Shown: piece after piece, positions 1 through 9,260 of the stretch
Position numbering within the stretch: the first letter of the stretch is position 1
Layout: each line of letters begins with the position of its first letter
Assembly (NCBI GenBank): GCA_039808025.1
Contig: JBDHSK010000003.1
Span: 124,001-188,000, forward strand
Reading direction: 5' to 3'
Length of the DNA stretch: 64,000 bases
Source: Sandaracinobacteroides sp039808025
GTDB taxonomy: Bacteria; Pseudomonadota; Alphaproteobacteria; Sphingomonadales; Sphingomonadaceae
The notes under the pieces: model-generated
Told to the model about the DNA's origin: nothing
The model's input: only the letters and a program-made list of their open reading frames with translations
Databases searched by the model: none
Translations under genes and position numbers: made by a program

Positions 1-313
1 CCTTGAAGGGGTGGAGGCCCGCGATCTGCGCGGCCTGGCCGACGAGGCCAAGGCGGAACTGGGCAGCGGCGTTGCCACCCTGATTGCTGTGAACGACGGT
101 CGTGCCGCCGTGGTTGTGGGGGTGACATCCGACCTCACCGGAACGGTATCGGCGGTGGAACTGGTGCAGGTGGCGGCTGCGGCTCTGGGTGGCAAGGGCG
201 GTGGCGGCCGTCCGGACATGGCGCAGGCCGGCGGACCGGATGGCAGCAAGGCGGCGGCAGCGGTTGCCGCCGTGCGGCAGGCAGTGGCGACGGCGCTGGG
301 CGTGGCCGCCTGA
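1..313 (+). CDS. alaS: Alanine--tRNA ligase, C-terminal end (partial)
   Basis: The reading frame is open from base 2 and ends with TGA at 311-313; the start lies outside the window. The last hundred residues match the DHHA1 C-terminal domain of alanyl-tRNA synthetase, including RDLRGLADEAKAELGSGV and the glycine-rich signature GGKGGGGRPDMAQAGG that ends AlaS proteins. The full enzyme charges tRNA-Ala in the cytoplasm, and this domain helps tRNA binding and oligomerisation. The next gene starts one base after the stop, so the two may be co-transcribed. The GTG at 11 is internal and not a start. Confidence 0.93.
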   Translation, partial: LEGVEARDLRGLADEAKAELGSGVATLIAVNDGRAAVVVGVTSDLTGTVSAVELVQVAAAALGGKGGGGRPDMAQAGGPDGSKAAAAVAAVRQAVATALGVAA

Positions 314-314
314 C

Positions 315-1814
315 ATGAGCGCGGGGCCAGCGGGCAGGGCCTTGTTCGCCGTCATCGATATCGGCTCGAACTCGGTGCGACTAGTGGTCTATAACGGGCT
401 GTCGCGCACGCCTTCGGTGCTGTTCAATGAAAAGATGATGGCGGGGCTGGGGGCCGGCATGGCCAATGGCGGCACCCTTCCCCAGGCAGCAATGGACGAT
501 ACCCTTCGGGCGCTGGCGCGGTTCCGTCTGCTGTGTGATGCCATGGGCGTGACGGCCATTCGTGCCGTTGCAACGGCGGCAGTGCGCGAGGCTGATAACG
601 GCCGGGCCTTTGCCGAGCGGATCACCCGGACCACCGGTATCGCAGTCGAGATTATCGATGGCGCGACCGAAGGGGAGGGTGCTGCTCTCGGCGTTCTGGC
701 AGGCATCCCCGATGCCCGAGGGATCATCGGCGACCTTGGTGGCGGCTCTCTGGAACTGGCGCATGTTGCCGATGGCCGGGTGCTTGACCGCACATCGCTG
801 CCACTGGGTTCGCTGCGTCTCGATGCCCTGCGACGGCGCAGCCGAGCAGCGCTCGCCGGGCGGATCGCGGACTGTCTGGAAACGGTTGGCTGGAACACGG
901 TGGGCCGCGGTCTGCCGTTTTATGCCGTTGGCGGCAGCTGGCGCGCCCTTGCCCACATGCACATGCACCTGCTGGACTGGCCGTTACCGGTGGCGCACCA
1001 ATACCGGATGACGGTGGATTCGACCGATCGGCTCGTCCATTCGCTGGCGCACATGTCGCCGAAGGCCCTGAAGGCAGTCCCCAACGTCTCGTCGGCGCGG
1101 GCGCCGCAGCTGGCAGGTGCCGCGGTACTGCTGCGGGCCGTGGCGCGACGCTTTCAGTCCTCGGAAGTGATCGTTTCCGCCTATGGTCTCAGGGAAGGCA
1201 TCTTCTATCAGGCCCTGCCAGACGACTTGCGCCGGCAGGATCCGCTGCTGTCGGCTGCCGGGGATCTGGCCCGGCGTGTGGGGCGCGCCGGGGCTACCGG
1301 CGAACCATCGGCTGGTGAGGCCCTGCTGGCGTTCACCGACCCGGTGTTTGCCAACGAGCCTGCGGCTGACCGGCGCATCCGCCATGCCGCTGCCCTCCTC
1401 AGCGACAGCAGCTGGCGCGCCCACCCCGATCTGCGCGCCGAAGACGGGCTGAACCTTGCCTTGCATGGCCGCTGGGCCGGCATCGATGCGACAGGCCGTG
1501 CCATGCTTGCTGCGGCGCTGTGGTCGGTAAATGGTGGAACCACCGATACGCCGGCAACCGCCATTCTCGATCGGCTGGCCCCACCGGCGGCGCTGGCTCG
1601 CGCCCATTGCTGGGGGCTGTCCCTGCGGCTTGGCCAGCGGCTGGCGGGCGGCACGGCCGGTCTGCTGGCCGATGCCAGCCTTAACCGCGATTCCGCGTCG
1701 CTGACGTTGCGCCTGCCAGAGCGACTGGCGCCGCTTTATGTCGAGGCGATTGCCCGCCGGCACCGGACGCTGGCGCAATCGCTGGGCCTGCAGCCCCTGT
1801 TCGCCACCGGCTGA
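315..1814 (+). CDS. Ppx/GppA family exopolyphosphatase / pppGpp phosphatase
   Basis: This is a 499-residue protein of the Ppx/GppA family, which hydrolyses polyphosphate or pppGpp. The ASKHA-fold phosphate loops are visible: DIGSNS at residues 15-20, ATAAVREADNG at 86-96 and GDLGGGS at 139-145. The C-terminal part (about 330-499) corresponds to the helical HD-like domain of long Ppx proteins. The start chosen is ATG at 315, one base after the alaS stop; the open frame extends upstream inside alaS but that part is not family-like. It converges on the NUDIX gene with a bidirectional terminator between them. Sequence alone does not separate Ppx from GppA activity. Confidence 0.92.
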   Translation: MSAGPAGRALFAVIDIGSNSVRLVVYNGLSRTPSVLFNEKMMAGLGAGMANGGTLPQAAMDDTLRALARFRLLCDAMGVTAIRAVATAAVREADNGRAFAERITRTTGIAVEIIDGATEGEGAALGVLAGIPDARGIIGDLGGGSLELAHVADGRVLDRTSLPLGSLRLDALRRRSRAALAGRIADCLETVGWNTVGRGLPFYAVGGSWRALAHMHMHLLDWPLPVAHQYRMTVDSTDRLVHSLAHMSPKALKAVPNVSSARAPQLAGAAVLLRAVARRFQSSEVIVSAYGLREGIFYQALPDDLRRQDPLLSAAGDLARRVGRAGATGEPSAGEALLAFTDPVFANEPAADRRIRHAAALLSDSSWRAHPDLRAEDGLNLALHGRWAGIDATGRAMLAAALWSVNGGTTDTPATAILDRLAPPAALARAHCWGLSLRLGQRLAGGTAGLLADASLNRDSASLTLRLPERLAPLYVEAIARRHRTLAQSLGLQPLFATG

Positions 1815-1837
1815 AAAAAAGGCGCTGGCGCGCCTTT
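1814..1837 (-). terminator. Bidirectional rho-independent terminator between ppx-type gene and NUDIX gene
   Basis: A 7-bp stem (AAAGGCG at 1818-1824 with CGCCTTT at 1831-1837) and a 6-base loop fill the gap between convergent genes. On the minus strand the stem runs into seven Ts (bases 1820-1814), a canonical terminator for the NUDIX gene. On the plus strand the T-tract is only three long, so it is weaker for the ppx-type gene. Confidence 0.75.
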
Positions 1838-1839
1838 GC

Positions 1840-2280
1840 CTACAAAATGGCGGCGATCTGCCCCAGAAGCGGCCGGTCAGCGGGTGGCATCGCCAGTGTG
1901 AACAACTGGTTCACCGGCAGCCATTGCAGCTTCTGGCCTTCGCGCCCCACCGGGGTTCCCCGCCATTTGCGCAGTGCAAACGCCAGCAGCAGCAAATGGT
2001 GCTGATCGGCCTGCCACGCCGAAAAGCCGCAAGGCGCAAGGCACGAGGTGGCGGTTTCGACCCCCAGCTCTTCGTGCAGTTCGCGCACCAGCGCCGCTTC
2101 GGGGCTTTCCAGAGGCTCGATCTTGCCACCGGGAAACTCCCACAGGCCTGCCAGCGAGCTCCCGGCGGGGCGCTCGGTCACCAGCACTCGGCCATCAGCA
2201 TCGACCATGACGGCACAGGCGACGGGAAGCAGCGGCAAGTGGCGCGCCGGCACACCTCCGGGGCAGACGGGATCAGTCAA
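1840..2280 (-). CDS. NUDIX hydrolase, MutT-like (8-oxo-dGTP diphosphatase family)
   Basis: The Nudix box fits GX5EX7REUXEEXGU exactly at residues 52-74 (G52, E58, REL 66-68, EE 70-71, G73), with the upstream GLWEFPGGK typical of MutT-type enzymes. These enzymes hydrolyse oxidised nucleoside triphosphates such as 8-oxo-dGTP and so prevent mutations. The length (146 aa) is normal. The proposed start is TTG at 2280, which overlaps the stop of the M48 protease gene by 8 bases. GTG at 2253 is an alternative, but its GGAGG is too close to serve as an RBS. It is last in the trmB-accA-M48-NUDIX run and is followed by a terminator. The exact substrate is not provable here. Confidence 0.85.
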   Translation of the reverse strand: MTDPVCPGGVPARHLPLLPVACAVMVDADGRVLVTERPAGSSLAGLWEFPGGKIEPLESPEAALVRELHEELGVETATSCLAPCGFSAWQADQHHLLLLAFALRKWRGTPVGREGQKLQWLPVNQLFTLAMPPADRPLLGQIAAIL

Positions 2281-3721
2281 CGATCAGCTTCACTTCCTGT
2301 CCCGGTTGCAAAGCCCCCCGGCCCAGACCATTCAGCGCCATCAGGCTTTCCGGGCGGTTGTAGGGCGCCGACATGCGGGCGCTGAGGCTGGCGATGGTGT
2401 CACCGGGGCGCACGCGCACGACATCGATATGACGGCCGCGAGATGCTTCGGCGGTTTCCCGCGGAGACAGGGTGCGGAAGCTGTTGAGCAGCGGGCCGAA
2501 CAGGGCGCCGCGGCCGGCGGGCGCCACGGTGCGGAACAGATAGACGCGCCCGTCATCGAGACGATAGGCAGTGATCCCGACATCGACGACGCTGCGCTGG
2601 CCCGACAGCCGGGCCGTCGACTGGGCGCTTGCCAGGCCGTTGATGCGCTGTTCGCCATACTGATAGCTGGGGGAACGGCCATTCCCCAGCTGTCGCCAGA
2701 GATCGGCCACCAGCTGTTCAAGGGTCTGGCCCGGTTGCAGCTGGCCGCCCATCATCACGAAATTGGAACCATCGGCGGCGCGGCCGATGACCGCCTGCGG
2801 GCTGTTCTGCAGGGTGAAGCCGGCCGGGGCCTGGAAGCCGATACCCAGCCCGGCATGGCGGAAACTGGTGCCCGAGATGATCCCCTGATCAGGAGAGTCG
2901 CCATAGGTGAGGCCATCGATGGCGGCGAGATAGCGGTCACGGTTCCAAAGCCCGCTCCTGCCGGTGCGGTTGGCGGCTGCCGTCACCCGCTGCACCCGCT
3001 CGGCGGTGACCGGGTGCGACGAGAATATCGACGGCGTCCCGGCACGTTCAGCCTTGCCTTCGACGGTTGCCACCCGGTCGAGCGCTGCCAGCATGGCGGC
3101 AGCGGCGTGCGGATCGTAGCCGGACTGCAGGATATAGCGCATGCCAAGCGAGTCGGCCTCGTTCTCCTGGCCGCGGGAATAGCCCGAGACCCAGGCATTG
3201 GCGCCAAGGTTGGCGATCTGGCCGATCTGCGACCCGCCGAGAATGGCAGCGGCAATGGTGGCGAGCCCGCCGATCGCCGCGCGGCTGTTGCGTTTGTCGG
3301 AATGGCGGGCGGCGACATGGCCGGCCTCGTGCCCCATCACCGACGCCAGCTCCGCTTCGGAATTGATCATGGCAAGCAGGCCACGGGTGATATAAAGATA
3401 TCCGCCCGGCGTTGCGAGGGCATTGGGCACCGGAGAGTTCAGCACCGTGATCGTCCAGTCGGACGGACGCGATCCGGGGATGGCGGCGAGCGCCACCTTC
3501 AGTGCGACATCGTGGACATAAGTGGCGATCGATCCATCGACACGGCCGCCGAACTGCGCGAGGATTTCCTTGTAACCCTGCTGGCCGATCTGCCGGTCTT
3601 TGGCCGACAGCCCTGCCAGTGGCGCTTGCGCCAATGCCGGGGTGGTGGCCGGCACCGTGCTCCCCAGCAGGCCGACCGCCACAAGGGCGGTGGTGAGCGC
3701 GCCGGGCCAGCGCCGTTTCAT
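2273..3721 (-). CDS. Exported M48 family zinc metalloprotease with C-terminal LysM-like domain
   Basis: The 482-residue protein has a signal peptide (residues 1 to about 32, KRR then hydrophobic, ending ALA/QA). The M48 zinc site is HEAGH at 131-135 with the third ligand region QENEAD at 185-190. The family (BepA/YfgC, LoiP-like) acts in the periplasm on outer membrane protein quality control. The middle region (about 280-430) is a beta-rich domain of unknown role. Residues about 430-482 (VVRVRPGDTIASLSARM) look like a LysM peptidoglycan-binding repeat. The start overlaps the accA stop (ATGA), which suggests translational coupling. Confidence 0.9.
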   Translation of the reverse strand: MKRRWPGALTTALVAVGLLGSTVPATTPALAQAPLAGLSAKDRQIGQQGYKEILAQFGGRVDGSIATYVHDVALKVALAAIPGSRPSDWTITVLNSPVPNALATPGGYLYITRGLLAMINSEAELASVMGHEAGHVAARHSDKRNSRAAIGGLATIAAAILGGSQIGQIANLGANAWVSGYSRGQENEADSLGMRYILQSGYDPHAAAAMLAALDRVATVEGKAERAGTPSIFSSHPVTAERVQRVTAAANRTGRSGLWNRDRYLAAIDGLTYGDSPDQGIISGTSFRHAGLGIGFQAPAGFTLQNSPQAVIGRAADGSNFVMMGGQLQPGQTLEQLVADLWRQLGNGRSPSYQYGEQRINGLASAQSTARLSGQRSVVDVGITAYRLDDGRVYLFRTVAPAGRGALFGPLLNSFRTLSPRETAEASRGRHIDVVRVRPGDTIASLSARMSAPYNRPESLMALNGLGRGALQPGQEVKLIVD

Positions 3722-4674
3722 GCCGCCGTCGCCCCGGTGCGGGCAAAGCCCAGATAACGGGCCCGGCGTTCGTCGCGCAGCTGGATGGGATCACGACCGG
3801 CAAGCTTTGCCAGCGCAGAGCCGATATGGTCGCCAATGGCGGCAATGGTGGCCTGCGGGTTGCGGTGGGCGCCGCCCGACGGTTCAGGGATGATTTCATC
3901 GATAACGCCAAGTGCCAGCAGATCCTGGGCTGAAACCCGCATGGCGCTGGCGGCGTCGGCGGCTTTGGCCGGATCGCGCCACAGGATCGAGGCGCAGCCT
4001 TCGGGCGAGATAACCCCATAGATGCTGTGTTCGAGCATCATCAGATGGTTGGCGACCGCCAGTGCCACCGCCCCTCCCGAACCACCCTCGCCGATAATGA
4101 TCGACACCAGCGGCACCCGGACGTTCAGGCACATTTCCGTCGAACGGGCGATGGCTTCCGCCTGGCCACGCTCTTCGGCATCGATGCCGGGAAAGGCGCC
4201 CGAGGTATCGACCAGTGTGATGATGGGCAGACCGAAGCGGTCGGCCATGTCCATCAGCCGGGCGGCCTTGCGGTAGCCTTCCGGTTTGGCCATGCCGAAA
4301 TTGCGCGCCACCCGGCTTTGGGTATCGCTGCCCTTTTCCTGGCCGATCAGCATCACCGGCCGGCCGTTGAAGCGGGCGGGACCGCCGAGAATGGCCGGGT
4401 CATCCCCGAACTTGCGGTCGCCTGCCAGTTGCTCCCACTCGGTGAACAGTCCGGCGGCAATCGCCAGCAGGCGAGGGCGCGCCGGGTGCCGCGCCACCTT
4501 GGTTTTCTGCCATGGGGTAAGCCCGGCGTAGATCTGCTTCAGCAGCTTGTCGCGCCGTGTTTGAGCCGCCTTGATGGCGCGGCTGATATCGGGCCCCTGT
4601 GGGCCGGCGCTGAGGGCAGCGATCTCGGCATCGATGGCTGCGACCGGTTTTTCAAAATCTAGCGTTTCAGACAT
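3718..4674 (-). CDS. accA: Acetyl-CoA carboxylase carboxyltransferase subunit alpha
   Basis: AccA pairs with AccD to transfer the carboxyl group from carboxybiotin to acetyl-CoA, the committed step of fatty acid synthesis. The 318-aa length and motifs match the family: MLIGQEKG, GMAKPEGYRKA, LVDTSGAFPGIDAEERGQ and IIGEGGSGGA. The start is ATG at 4674. It lies 15 bases after trmB and overlaps the M48 protease gene by ATGA, so trmB-accA-M48-NUDIX probably form one transcript. accD is not in the window. Confidence 0.97.
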   Translation of the reverse strand: MSETLDFEKPVAAIDAEIAALSAGPQGPDISRAIKAAQTRRDKLLKQIYAGLTPWQKTKVARHPARPRLLAIAAGLFTEWEQLAGDRKFGDDPAILGGPARFNGRPVMLIGQEKGSDTQSRVARNFGMAKPEGYRKAARLMDMADRFGLPIITLVDTSGAFPGIDAEERGQAEAIARSTEMCLNVRVPLVSIIIGEGGSGGAVALAVANHLMMLEHSIYGVISPEGCASILWRDPAKAADAASAMRVSAQDLLALGVIDEIIPEPSGGAHRNPQATIAAIGDHIGSALAKLAGRDPIQLRDERRARYLGFARTGATAA

Positions 4675-4689
4675 GTCGCCTTCACTTGG

Positions 4690-5370
4690 TCAGCGGCGAC
4701 GATAAATCAAGCGCCAAACCGCATGCCCCAGAGCGCGCGCCTTGATGGCAAAGCGGGTGTCGGGCCAGTCGGCGGGGATATGTTCCCAGTCGTCGGGCGA
4801 TTCGGCCGTCCATTCGAAGCCTTGCATATGCTGCATGGTGACGAGGGCGTGGCGCAGGTAGTTCACTTCGTCGGTGGCGATGCGCAGTTCGCCGCCCGGC
4901 TTCAGTTTGGCTGCCACCAGTGCGATAGGCCCGGGGTTGACGAAACGCCGCTTGGCATGGCGGGTTTTCGGCCACGGATCGGGGTGCAGCAGCCACACCT
5001 GATCGAGGCTGGCGTCGGGCAGCCGTTCAAGAATGGCGAGGGCGTCGCCCTGATGAATGCGGACATTGGCAAGGCCGCGTGCGTCGATTTCAGCGAGCAG
5101 GCCGGCGACACCGTTCAGGTAGGGTTCGGCGCCAATGAAGCCGGTATCGGGGCGGCGTTCAGCCTGAAATGCCAGATGCTCGCCTTTGCCGAAGCCGATT
5201 TCCAGAACCAGCGGCCGTGAGTCGCCAAACAGGCGTTCCGCCGTCAGCGGGCCGTCGGCAGGAACCCGCACGGCCGGAAGCAGGTCGTCGACCAGCCGCA
5301 GGGCGTTGGCCCTTAACGGGTGGCCCTTGGAGCGACCATAGAGCCGGCGATGGGGCAGCGGATCAGGCAT
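4690..5370 (-). CDS. trmB: tRNA (guanine-N7)-methyltransferase
   Basis: TrmB makes m7G46 in tRNA using S-adenosylmethionine. The 226-aa product shows SAM motif I LVLEIGFGKGEHL, the acidic YLNGVAGLLAEID region, and the family signature LLHPDPWPKTRHAKRRFV. It ends with the typical TRFAIKARALGHAVWRL segment. The start at 5370 (MPDPLPHRRLYGRSKG) gives the conserved N-terminus with the RSKGH motif; a longer frame up to 5418 would run into the ftsZ terminator hairpin. It lies downstream of ftsZ on the same strand but beyond the hairpin at 5397-5428. Confidence 0.96.
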   Translation of the reverse strand: MPDPLPHRRLYGRSKGHPLRANALRLVDDLLPAVRVPADGPLTAERLFGDSRPLVLEIGFGKGEHLAFQAERRPDTGFIGAEPYLNGVAGLLAEIDARGLANVRIHQGDALAILERLPDASLDQVWLLHPDPWPKTRHAKRRFVNPGPIALVAAKLKPGGELRIATDEVNYLRHALVTMQHMQGFEWTAESPDDWEHIPADWPDTRFAIKARALGHAVWRLIYRRR

Positions 5371-5396
5371 GGCAGGTGTCGTCGCGGGGCGCGACG

Positions 5397-5428
5397 GCCG
5401 GGCGGGGTGGGGGAACACCCCGCCCGGC
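5397..5428 (-). terminator. Strong GC hairpin at the end of the dcw cluster
   Basis: A perfect 13-bp stem (5397-5409 with 5416-5428, six-base loop) lies directly after the ftsZ stop and just upstream of trmB. It has no T-tract on the minus strand, so it may be a weak terminator, a processing or protective structure, or a Rho-assisted stop. It marks the likely end of the division/cell wall transcript. Confidence 0.6.
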
Positions 5429-5433
5429 TGTCA

Positions 5434-7029
5434 TCAGTTCCGCTGCACTTTCATGAATTGCGGTATGGTGGTGGCTTCGTCGCGGTCGTTATCCTCCGGT
5501 TCGGGCGCCAGAGTGGTAGGCTGAGGTTCGGGGTCGCGGGGGCGCCGCGCCAGTTCCATCATCCGCGTGAACAGGGAGCGCGGCGGCTGCTCGGTAGTGG
5601 CAGGTTCGGCATGCATGGCCGGAACCACGGTGGGGGCGGGGGCCGCCAGCGGCAGTTCGGCAATGACCGGTGTCGTTTCCGCAGGTTTTGGTGTTGCAAG
5701 CGGCATGTCGAGTTCGAGGATATCGTCGTCGTGCAGAGAGGTGTCGTCGCTGCTGTCGCCGTGGTTGCCATCGCCGAGCACGGCGGTCGGGCCATTGTCG
5801 CCGGCCGTGGCAGCGAGGGCATTGTCGGGGAGCGGGGCATGGACGGCTTCGGAGGCAAAGGCTGGCGCCATTGCCGGGCTGATGCGCTGGCCACCACCAC
5901 CGCCACCGCCACCGCCATTGGGCGGGGTGGGTTCGGGGGGCAGTTCGCCAACTCCGGGTTGGGCGGCGGGCATGCGGTTGCCGAAGATCGACGATCCGGC
6001 GCCGGCTGAAATCGGGGCGCGACCAGCGGCGGCCGGAGGCTGAAGGCCAGGGAGGGCGTTCTGGCGGGCTTCGATTCCGGTGGCGACCACCGACACCCGC
6101 ATGCGGCCGTTCAGGGTGTCGCTGAAGGCCGAGCCGACGATGATGTTGGCATCGGCATCGACCATTTCGCGGATGTGCTGGGCGGCTTCCTCCACTTCCA
6201 TCAGGCCGAGGTCATCGCCACCGGTGATGTTGATGATGACGGCCTTGGCACCGCGCAGGCTCACTTCGTCGAGCAGCGGGTTGGAGATGGCCTTTTCGGC
6301 GGCCTCGATGGCGCGGCGTTCCCCTTCGGCCTCGCCGGTGCCCATCATCGCCTTGCCCATTTCGCTCATCACCGTGCGCACGTCGGCAAAGTCGAGGTTG
6401 ATGAGTCCGGGCAGGATCATCAGGTCGGTGATGCCGCGCACACCCTGGTTCAGAACCTGGTCGGCCATGGCGAAGGCCTGTTTGAAGGTGGTCTGCTGGT
6501 TGGCGATCAGGAACAGGTTCTGGTTGGGAATGATGATGAGCGTGTCGACATGGCGTTGCAGTTCGGCGATGCCTTCTTCGGCTGAACGCATGCGTTTCTG
6601 GCCCTCGAAGGCGAAGGGCTTGGTGACGACGCCCACCGTGAGCACACCGCGTTCACGGGCGGCGCGCGCCACCACCGGCGCCGCGCCGGTGCCGGTTCCG
6701 CCCCCCATGCCGGCGGTGATGAAGCACATGTGCACGCCCTCGAGCGCGGCATCGATCTCGGCCAGGGCTTCCTCGGCAGCGGCAGCGCCGATTTCCGGTC
6801 GGGCGCCGGCGCCCAGCCCCTGGGTGATCTTGAGCCCCAGCTGAATGCGGTTGGCAGCCGGCGACGAGGCGAGCGCCTGGGCATCGGTGTTGGCGACCAC
6901 GAAGTCGACGCCTTCAAGGCCGTCGGCGATCATGTTGGCGACGGCATTGCCGCCGGCACCACCTACTCCGATCACGCTGATGCGCGGTTTCAACTCGACG
7001 AGGGATGGTTGGATGAAATCGAATGGCAT
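5434..7029 (-). CDS. ftsZ: Cell division protein FtsZ
   Basis: FtsZ is the tubulin-like GTPase that forms the division ring. The 531-aa product has the GTP-binding GGGTGTG at residues 109-115, the N-terminal GVGGAGGNAV at 21-30 and the T7 synergy loop NLDFAD at 211-216. A long disordered linker follows (about 325-515) with a run of nine glycines at 372-380 and Pro/Ala-rich parts. The C-terminal peptide IPQFMKVQRN is the conserved FtsA-binding tail. The start is ATG at 7029 with AAGGGAG upstream. It is the last gene of the cluster, 15 bases after ftsA. Confidence 0.98.
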   Translation of the reverse strand: MPFDFIQPSLVELKPRISVIGVGGAGGNAVANMIADGLEGVDFVVANTDAQALASSPAANRIQLGLKITQGLGAGARPEIGAAAAEEALAEIDAALEGVHMCFITAGMGGGTGTGAAPVVARAARERGVLTVGVVTKPFAFEGQKRMRSAEEGIAELQRHVDTLIIIPNQNLFLIANQQTTFKQAFAMADQVLNQGVRGITDLMILPGLINLDFADVRTVMSEMGKAMMGTGEAEGERRAIEAAEKAISNPLLDEVSLRGAKAVIINITGGDDLGLMEVEEAAQHIREMVDADANIIVGSAFSDTLNGRMRVSVVATGIEARQNALPGLQPPAAAGRAPISAGAGSSIFGNRMPAAQPGVGELPPEPTPPNGGGGGGGGGQRISPAMAPAFASEAVHAPLPDNALAATAGDNGPTAVLGDGNHGDSSDDTSLHDDDILELDMPLATPKPAETTPVIAELPLAAPAPTVVPAMHAEPATTEQPPRSLFTRMMELARRPRDPEPQPTTLAPEPEDNDRDEATTIPQFMKVQRN

Positions 7030-7044
7030 GGCCGTGGCTCCCTT

Positions 7045-8349
7045 TCAGATTTTACGCTTCAGTTGGTCGAACAGGCGGGCGATGGTGGAACGTGAAGCTG
7101 GCTGGCCGTCGCCGGTGCTGCGCGACGGCATGCGGGCGAGGTCGAGCCGCGGCGTGGCGCCGTGGAGGATCAACCCGGCGAGCGTCGAAAATGCGGCGGT
7201 GGAATGCGGATCGGGCAGGGCGGAAATGCCGCGTGGCCGGCCGATGCGGATATTGCGCGCCAGCAGCCCCTGGGCGAAATCGGCGATACCGCGCAGTTCG
7301 GCGCCTCCGCCGGTCAGGACCACCTGGCGACCGGCCGATCCGGTGAAGCCGATCTCTTTCAGGGCCCGGTCGACTTCGGTGAAAATGGAGTCGAGCCGGT
7401 CGCGGATGACCTGGATCAGATCGGCACGGGGAACGCGGCGGCTGTCCTGGCTGTCGTCGGGGTCGAGTGCGGGGATTTCCACCATGTCGTGATTGTCGCG
7501 CGGCGAGGCAACGGCCGCACCGTTCAGCACTTTCAGCCGCTCGGCAGCGGTGCGGCGGGTCGCGAACGACGTGGCGATGTCGGCGGTGATGTCGCCTGAT
7601 CCCATGGGAATGGAGATGAGAGCAACCAGCATGCCGCCGCCATGGACGGCAACCGTGGTGACGCCAGCGCCGATCTCGACGACGGCGACCCCCAGTTCGC
7701 GTTCTTCGGCATTGAGAACGGCGGCCGAAGCGGCGACACCTGAGGCAATGATGGCTTCGACATCGAGGTGGGCATTGCGGATGGCGAGGTCGAGGTTGCG
7801 GCACGGCGGCGTGGAAGCGGTGATGACGTGGATATCGACCGACAGGCGGTTGGCGTGAAACCCGCGCGGGTTGGTGACCCCATCTACGCCGTCGACCATA
7901 TAGAGCGTCGGCTCGGCGTGGAGGATCGAGCGCCCGGCCCGGGCAATGGTTTCATCGATGCGGCCGCGCCCCTGCGCCAGCAGCACCGTCATGTCTTCCT
8001 CAGAGATGCGCTGGCCGGCGATGTCGATCTCGACGGTGGTAACCGAACTGGCAATCTCCCCCGACGACAGGTTGACAAGCACCGATTCGATTTCGATTCC
8101 GGCGGCCTTTTCCGCCTGCATGACGGCAGCGCGGATCGATTCCTCGGTTTTCTGCATGTCGGCCACCAGCCCGCGTTTCAGGCCGTTGCAGGCGCGCAGG
8201 CCCGCCCCCAGAATGCGCGGTGGGCCATCGCCATCGGTGGCGGCGATCAGGGCCGCCACTTTCGAGGTGCCGACATCGATGGCCGCCGTGACCCTCCCGC
8301 CACGGGGTTTCAGCAACTGGCCGGGGTTGAGGACATGTGCGACGGCCAT
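7045..8349 (-). CDS. ftsA: Cell division protein FtsA
   Basis: FtsA is the actin-like ATPase that tethers FtsZ to the inner membrane. The 434-aa product has the phosphate-1 motif AAIDVGTSKVAALIA near the N-terminus, the family 1C-domain signature LVADMQKTEESIRAAV, the phosphate-2 region VVEIGAGVTTVAV and the adenosine motif VVLTGGGAELRGI. It ends in a basic amphipathic helix, TIARLFDQLKRKI, typical of the membrane anchor. The start at 8349 overlaps the ftsQ stop by one base (TGATG). The much longer open frame upstream lies inside ftsQ and was not used. Confidence 0.97.
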   Translation of the reverse strand: MAVAHVLNPGQLLKPRGGRVTAAIDVGTSKVAALIAATDGDGPPRILGAGLRACNGLKRGLVADMQKTEESIRAAVMQAEKAAGIEIESVLVNLSSGEIASSVTTVEIDIAGQRISEEDMTVLLAQGRGRIDETIARAGRSILHAEPTLYMVDGVDGVTNPRGFHANRLSVDIHVITASTPPCRNLDLAIRNAHLDVEAIIASGVAASAAVLNAEERELGVAVVEIGAGVTTVAVHGGGMLVALISIPMGSGDITADIATSFATRRTAAERLKVLNGAAVASPRDNHDMVEIPALDPDDSQDSRRVPRADLIQVIRDRLDSIFTEVDRALKEIGFTGSAGRQVVLTGGGAELRGIADFAQGLLARNIRIGRPRGISALPDPHSTAAFSTLAGLILHGATPRLDLARMPSRSTGDGQPASRSTIARLFDQLKRKI

Positions 8350-9260
8350 CAGGCAATGACCTCTCTGGCGGCAGGTGGCGGCGGCGACATGGCAGTGCCG
8401 GACTGTGGCGCCGGGGTGACGGGGACGGCAGCGGGTTTGCGTGGTTTGGGCAGGGCGCCATCGGTGCGCACCTGCACGACCATCTTGTCGGGAATGCGCA
8501 GGTCGAAGCGCACAAACCCGCGGCCCAGCAGCTGCTGGTGCTGGTTTTCGCGGGCAAAGGCGGCAAGGGCTGCGGCCGCCTGGTCGCCGCGCGGCAACGA
8601 GATGGTCTCGCCGCTCAGCATCCGCAGATCCCAGCGGCCCTGCCCCAGCCACTGGGCACCCTTCAGCTGCCGGGCGATTTCGGGGTGGGCGTTGATCAGG
8701 CGCACGAGGTTGCCGGCTTCGTGGCGGGCTTCGGCTCCGACCAGCAGAGGCAGATTATGCCAGGCCGCGAGATCATCGACCGGCAAAATCTCACCGGTGC
8801 GGTCGATCAGGCGGATACGGCCATGAACCTGCCACAGGGCGGCTGGCCGGCGTTCGCGCAGGCGCACTTCCAGCCGGTCGGGCCAGCGCCTGGCGACACT
8901 GGCATCTTCTATCCAGGGAAGGGCCAGCAGCCGCTGACGCGCCGCCGGCAGGTCGACGAGGAACATCGAATCACTGCCTCCGGTCAGCAGCTCGCGGTAG
9001 ATGGAGAGACGCGACTGGTTGCTCGCCCCTTCGACATCGACCTGGCGCACCGTGAACCCGGCCTTGGCCCCGGCAGTGGCGGCCGCCATGGCGGCATGGC
9101 GGGGCAGACCGGCCGCATAGGCCCAGAGACCGGCTGCCACCAGCAGCAGGGTGGCGAAACCGGCGGCAATCAGCCGCCACAGCCGCTGGGGCGACATCGG
9201 CACCAGAACCGTGGCCCCCGGCTGGCGGCCGGCCGGGTTGCGGGGGGCGGACAGCTTCAT
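8349..9260 (-). CDS. ftsQ: Cell division protein FtsQ
   Basis: FtsQ is a bitopic inner membrane protein that links cytoplasmic and periplasmic divisome parts with FtsL and FtsB. The 303-aa product has a basic cytoplasmic N-terminus, one membrane segment (about residues 31-51, LIAAGFATLLLVAAGLWAY) and a POTRA domain starting near FTVRQVDVEGASNQSRLSIY. The FtsQ/DivIB domain contains the conserved RLRERRPAALW. The C-terminus is a Pro/Ala-rich tail. It overlaps ddl by four bases and ftsA by one. Confidence 0.95.
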   Translation of the reverse strand: MKLSAPRNPAGRQPGATVLVPMSPQRLWRLIAAGFATLLLVAAGLWAYAAGLPRHAAMAAATAGAKAGFTVRQVDVEGASNQSRLSIYRELLTGGSDSMFLVDLPAARQRLLALPWIEDASVARRWPDRLEVRLRERRPAALWQVHGRIRLIDRTGEILPVDDLAAWHNLPLLVGAEARHEAGNLVRLINAHPEIARQLKGAQWLGQGRWDLRMLSGETISLPRGDQAAAALAAFARENQHQQLLGRGFVRFDLRIPDKMVVQVRTDGALPKPRKPAAVPVTPAPQSGTAMSPPPPAAREVIA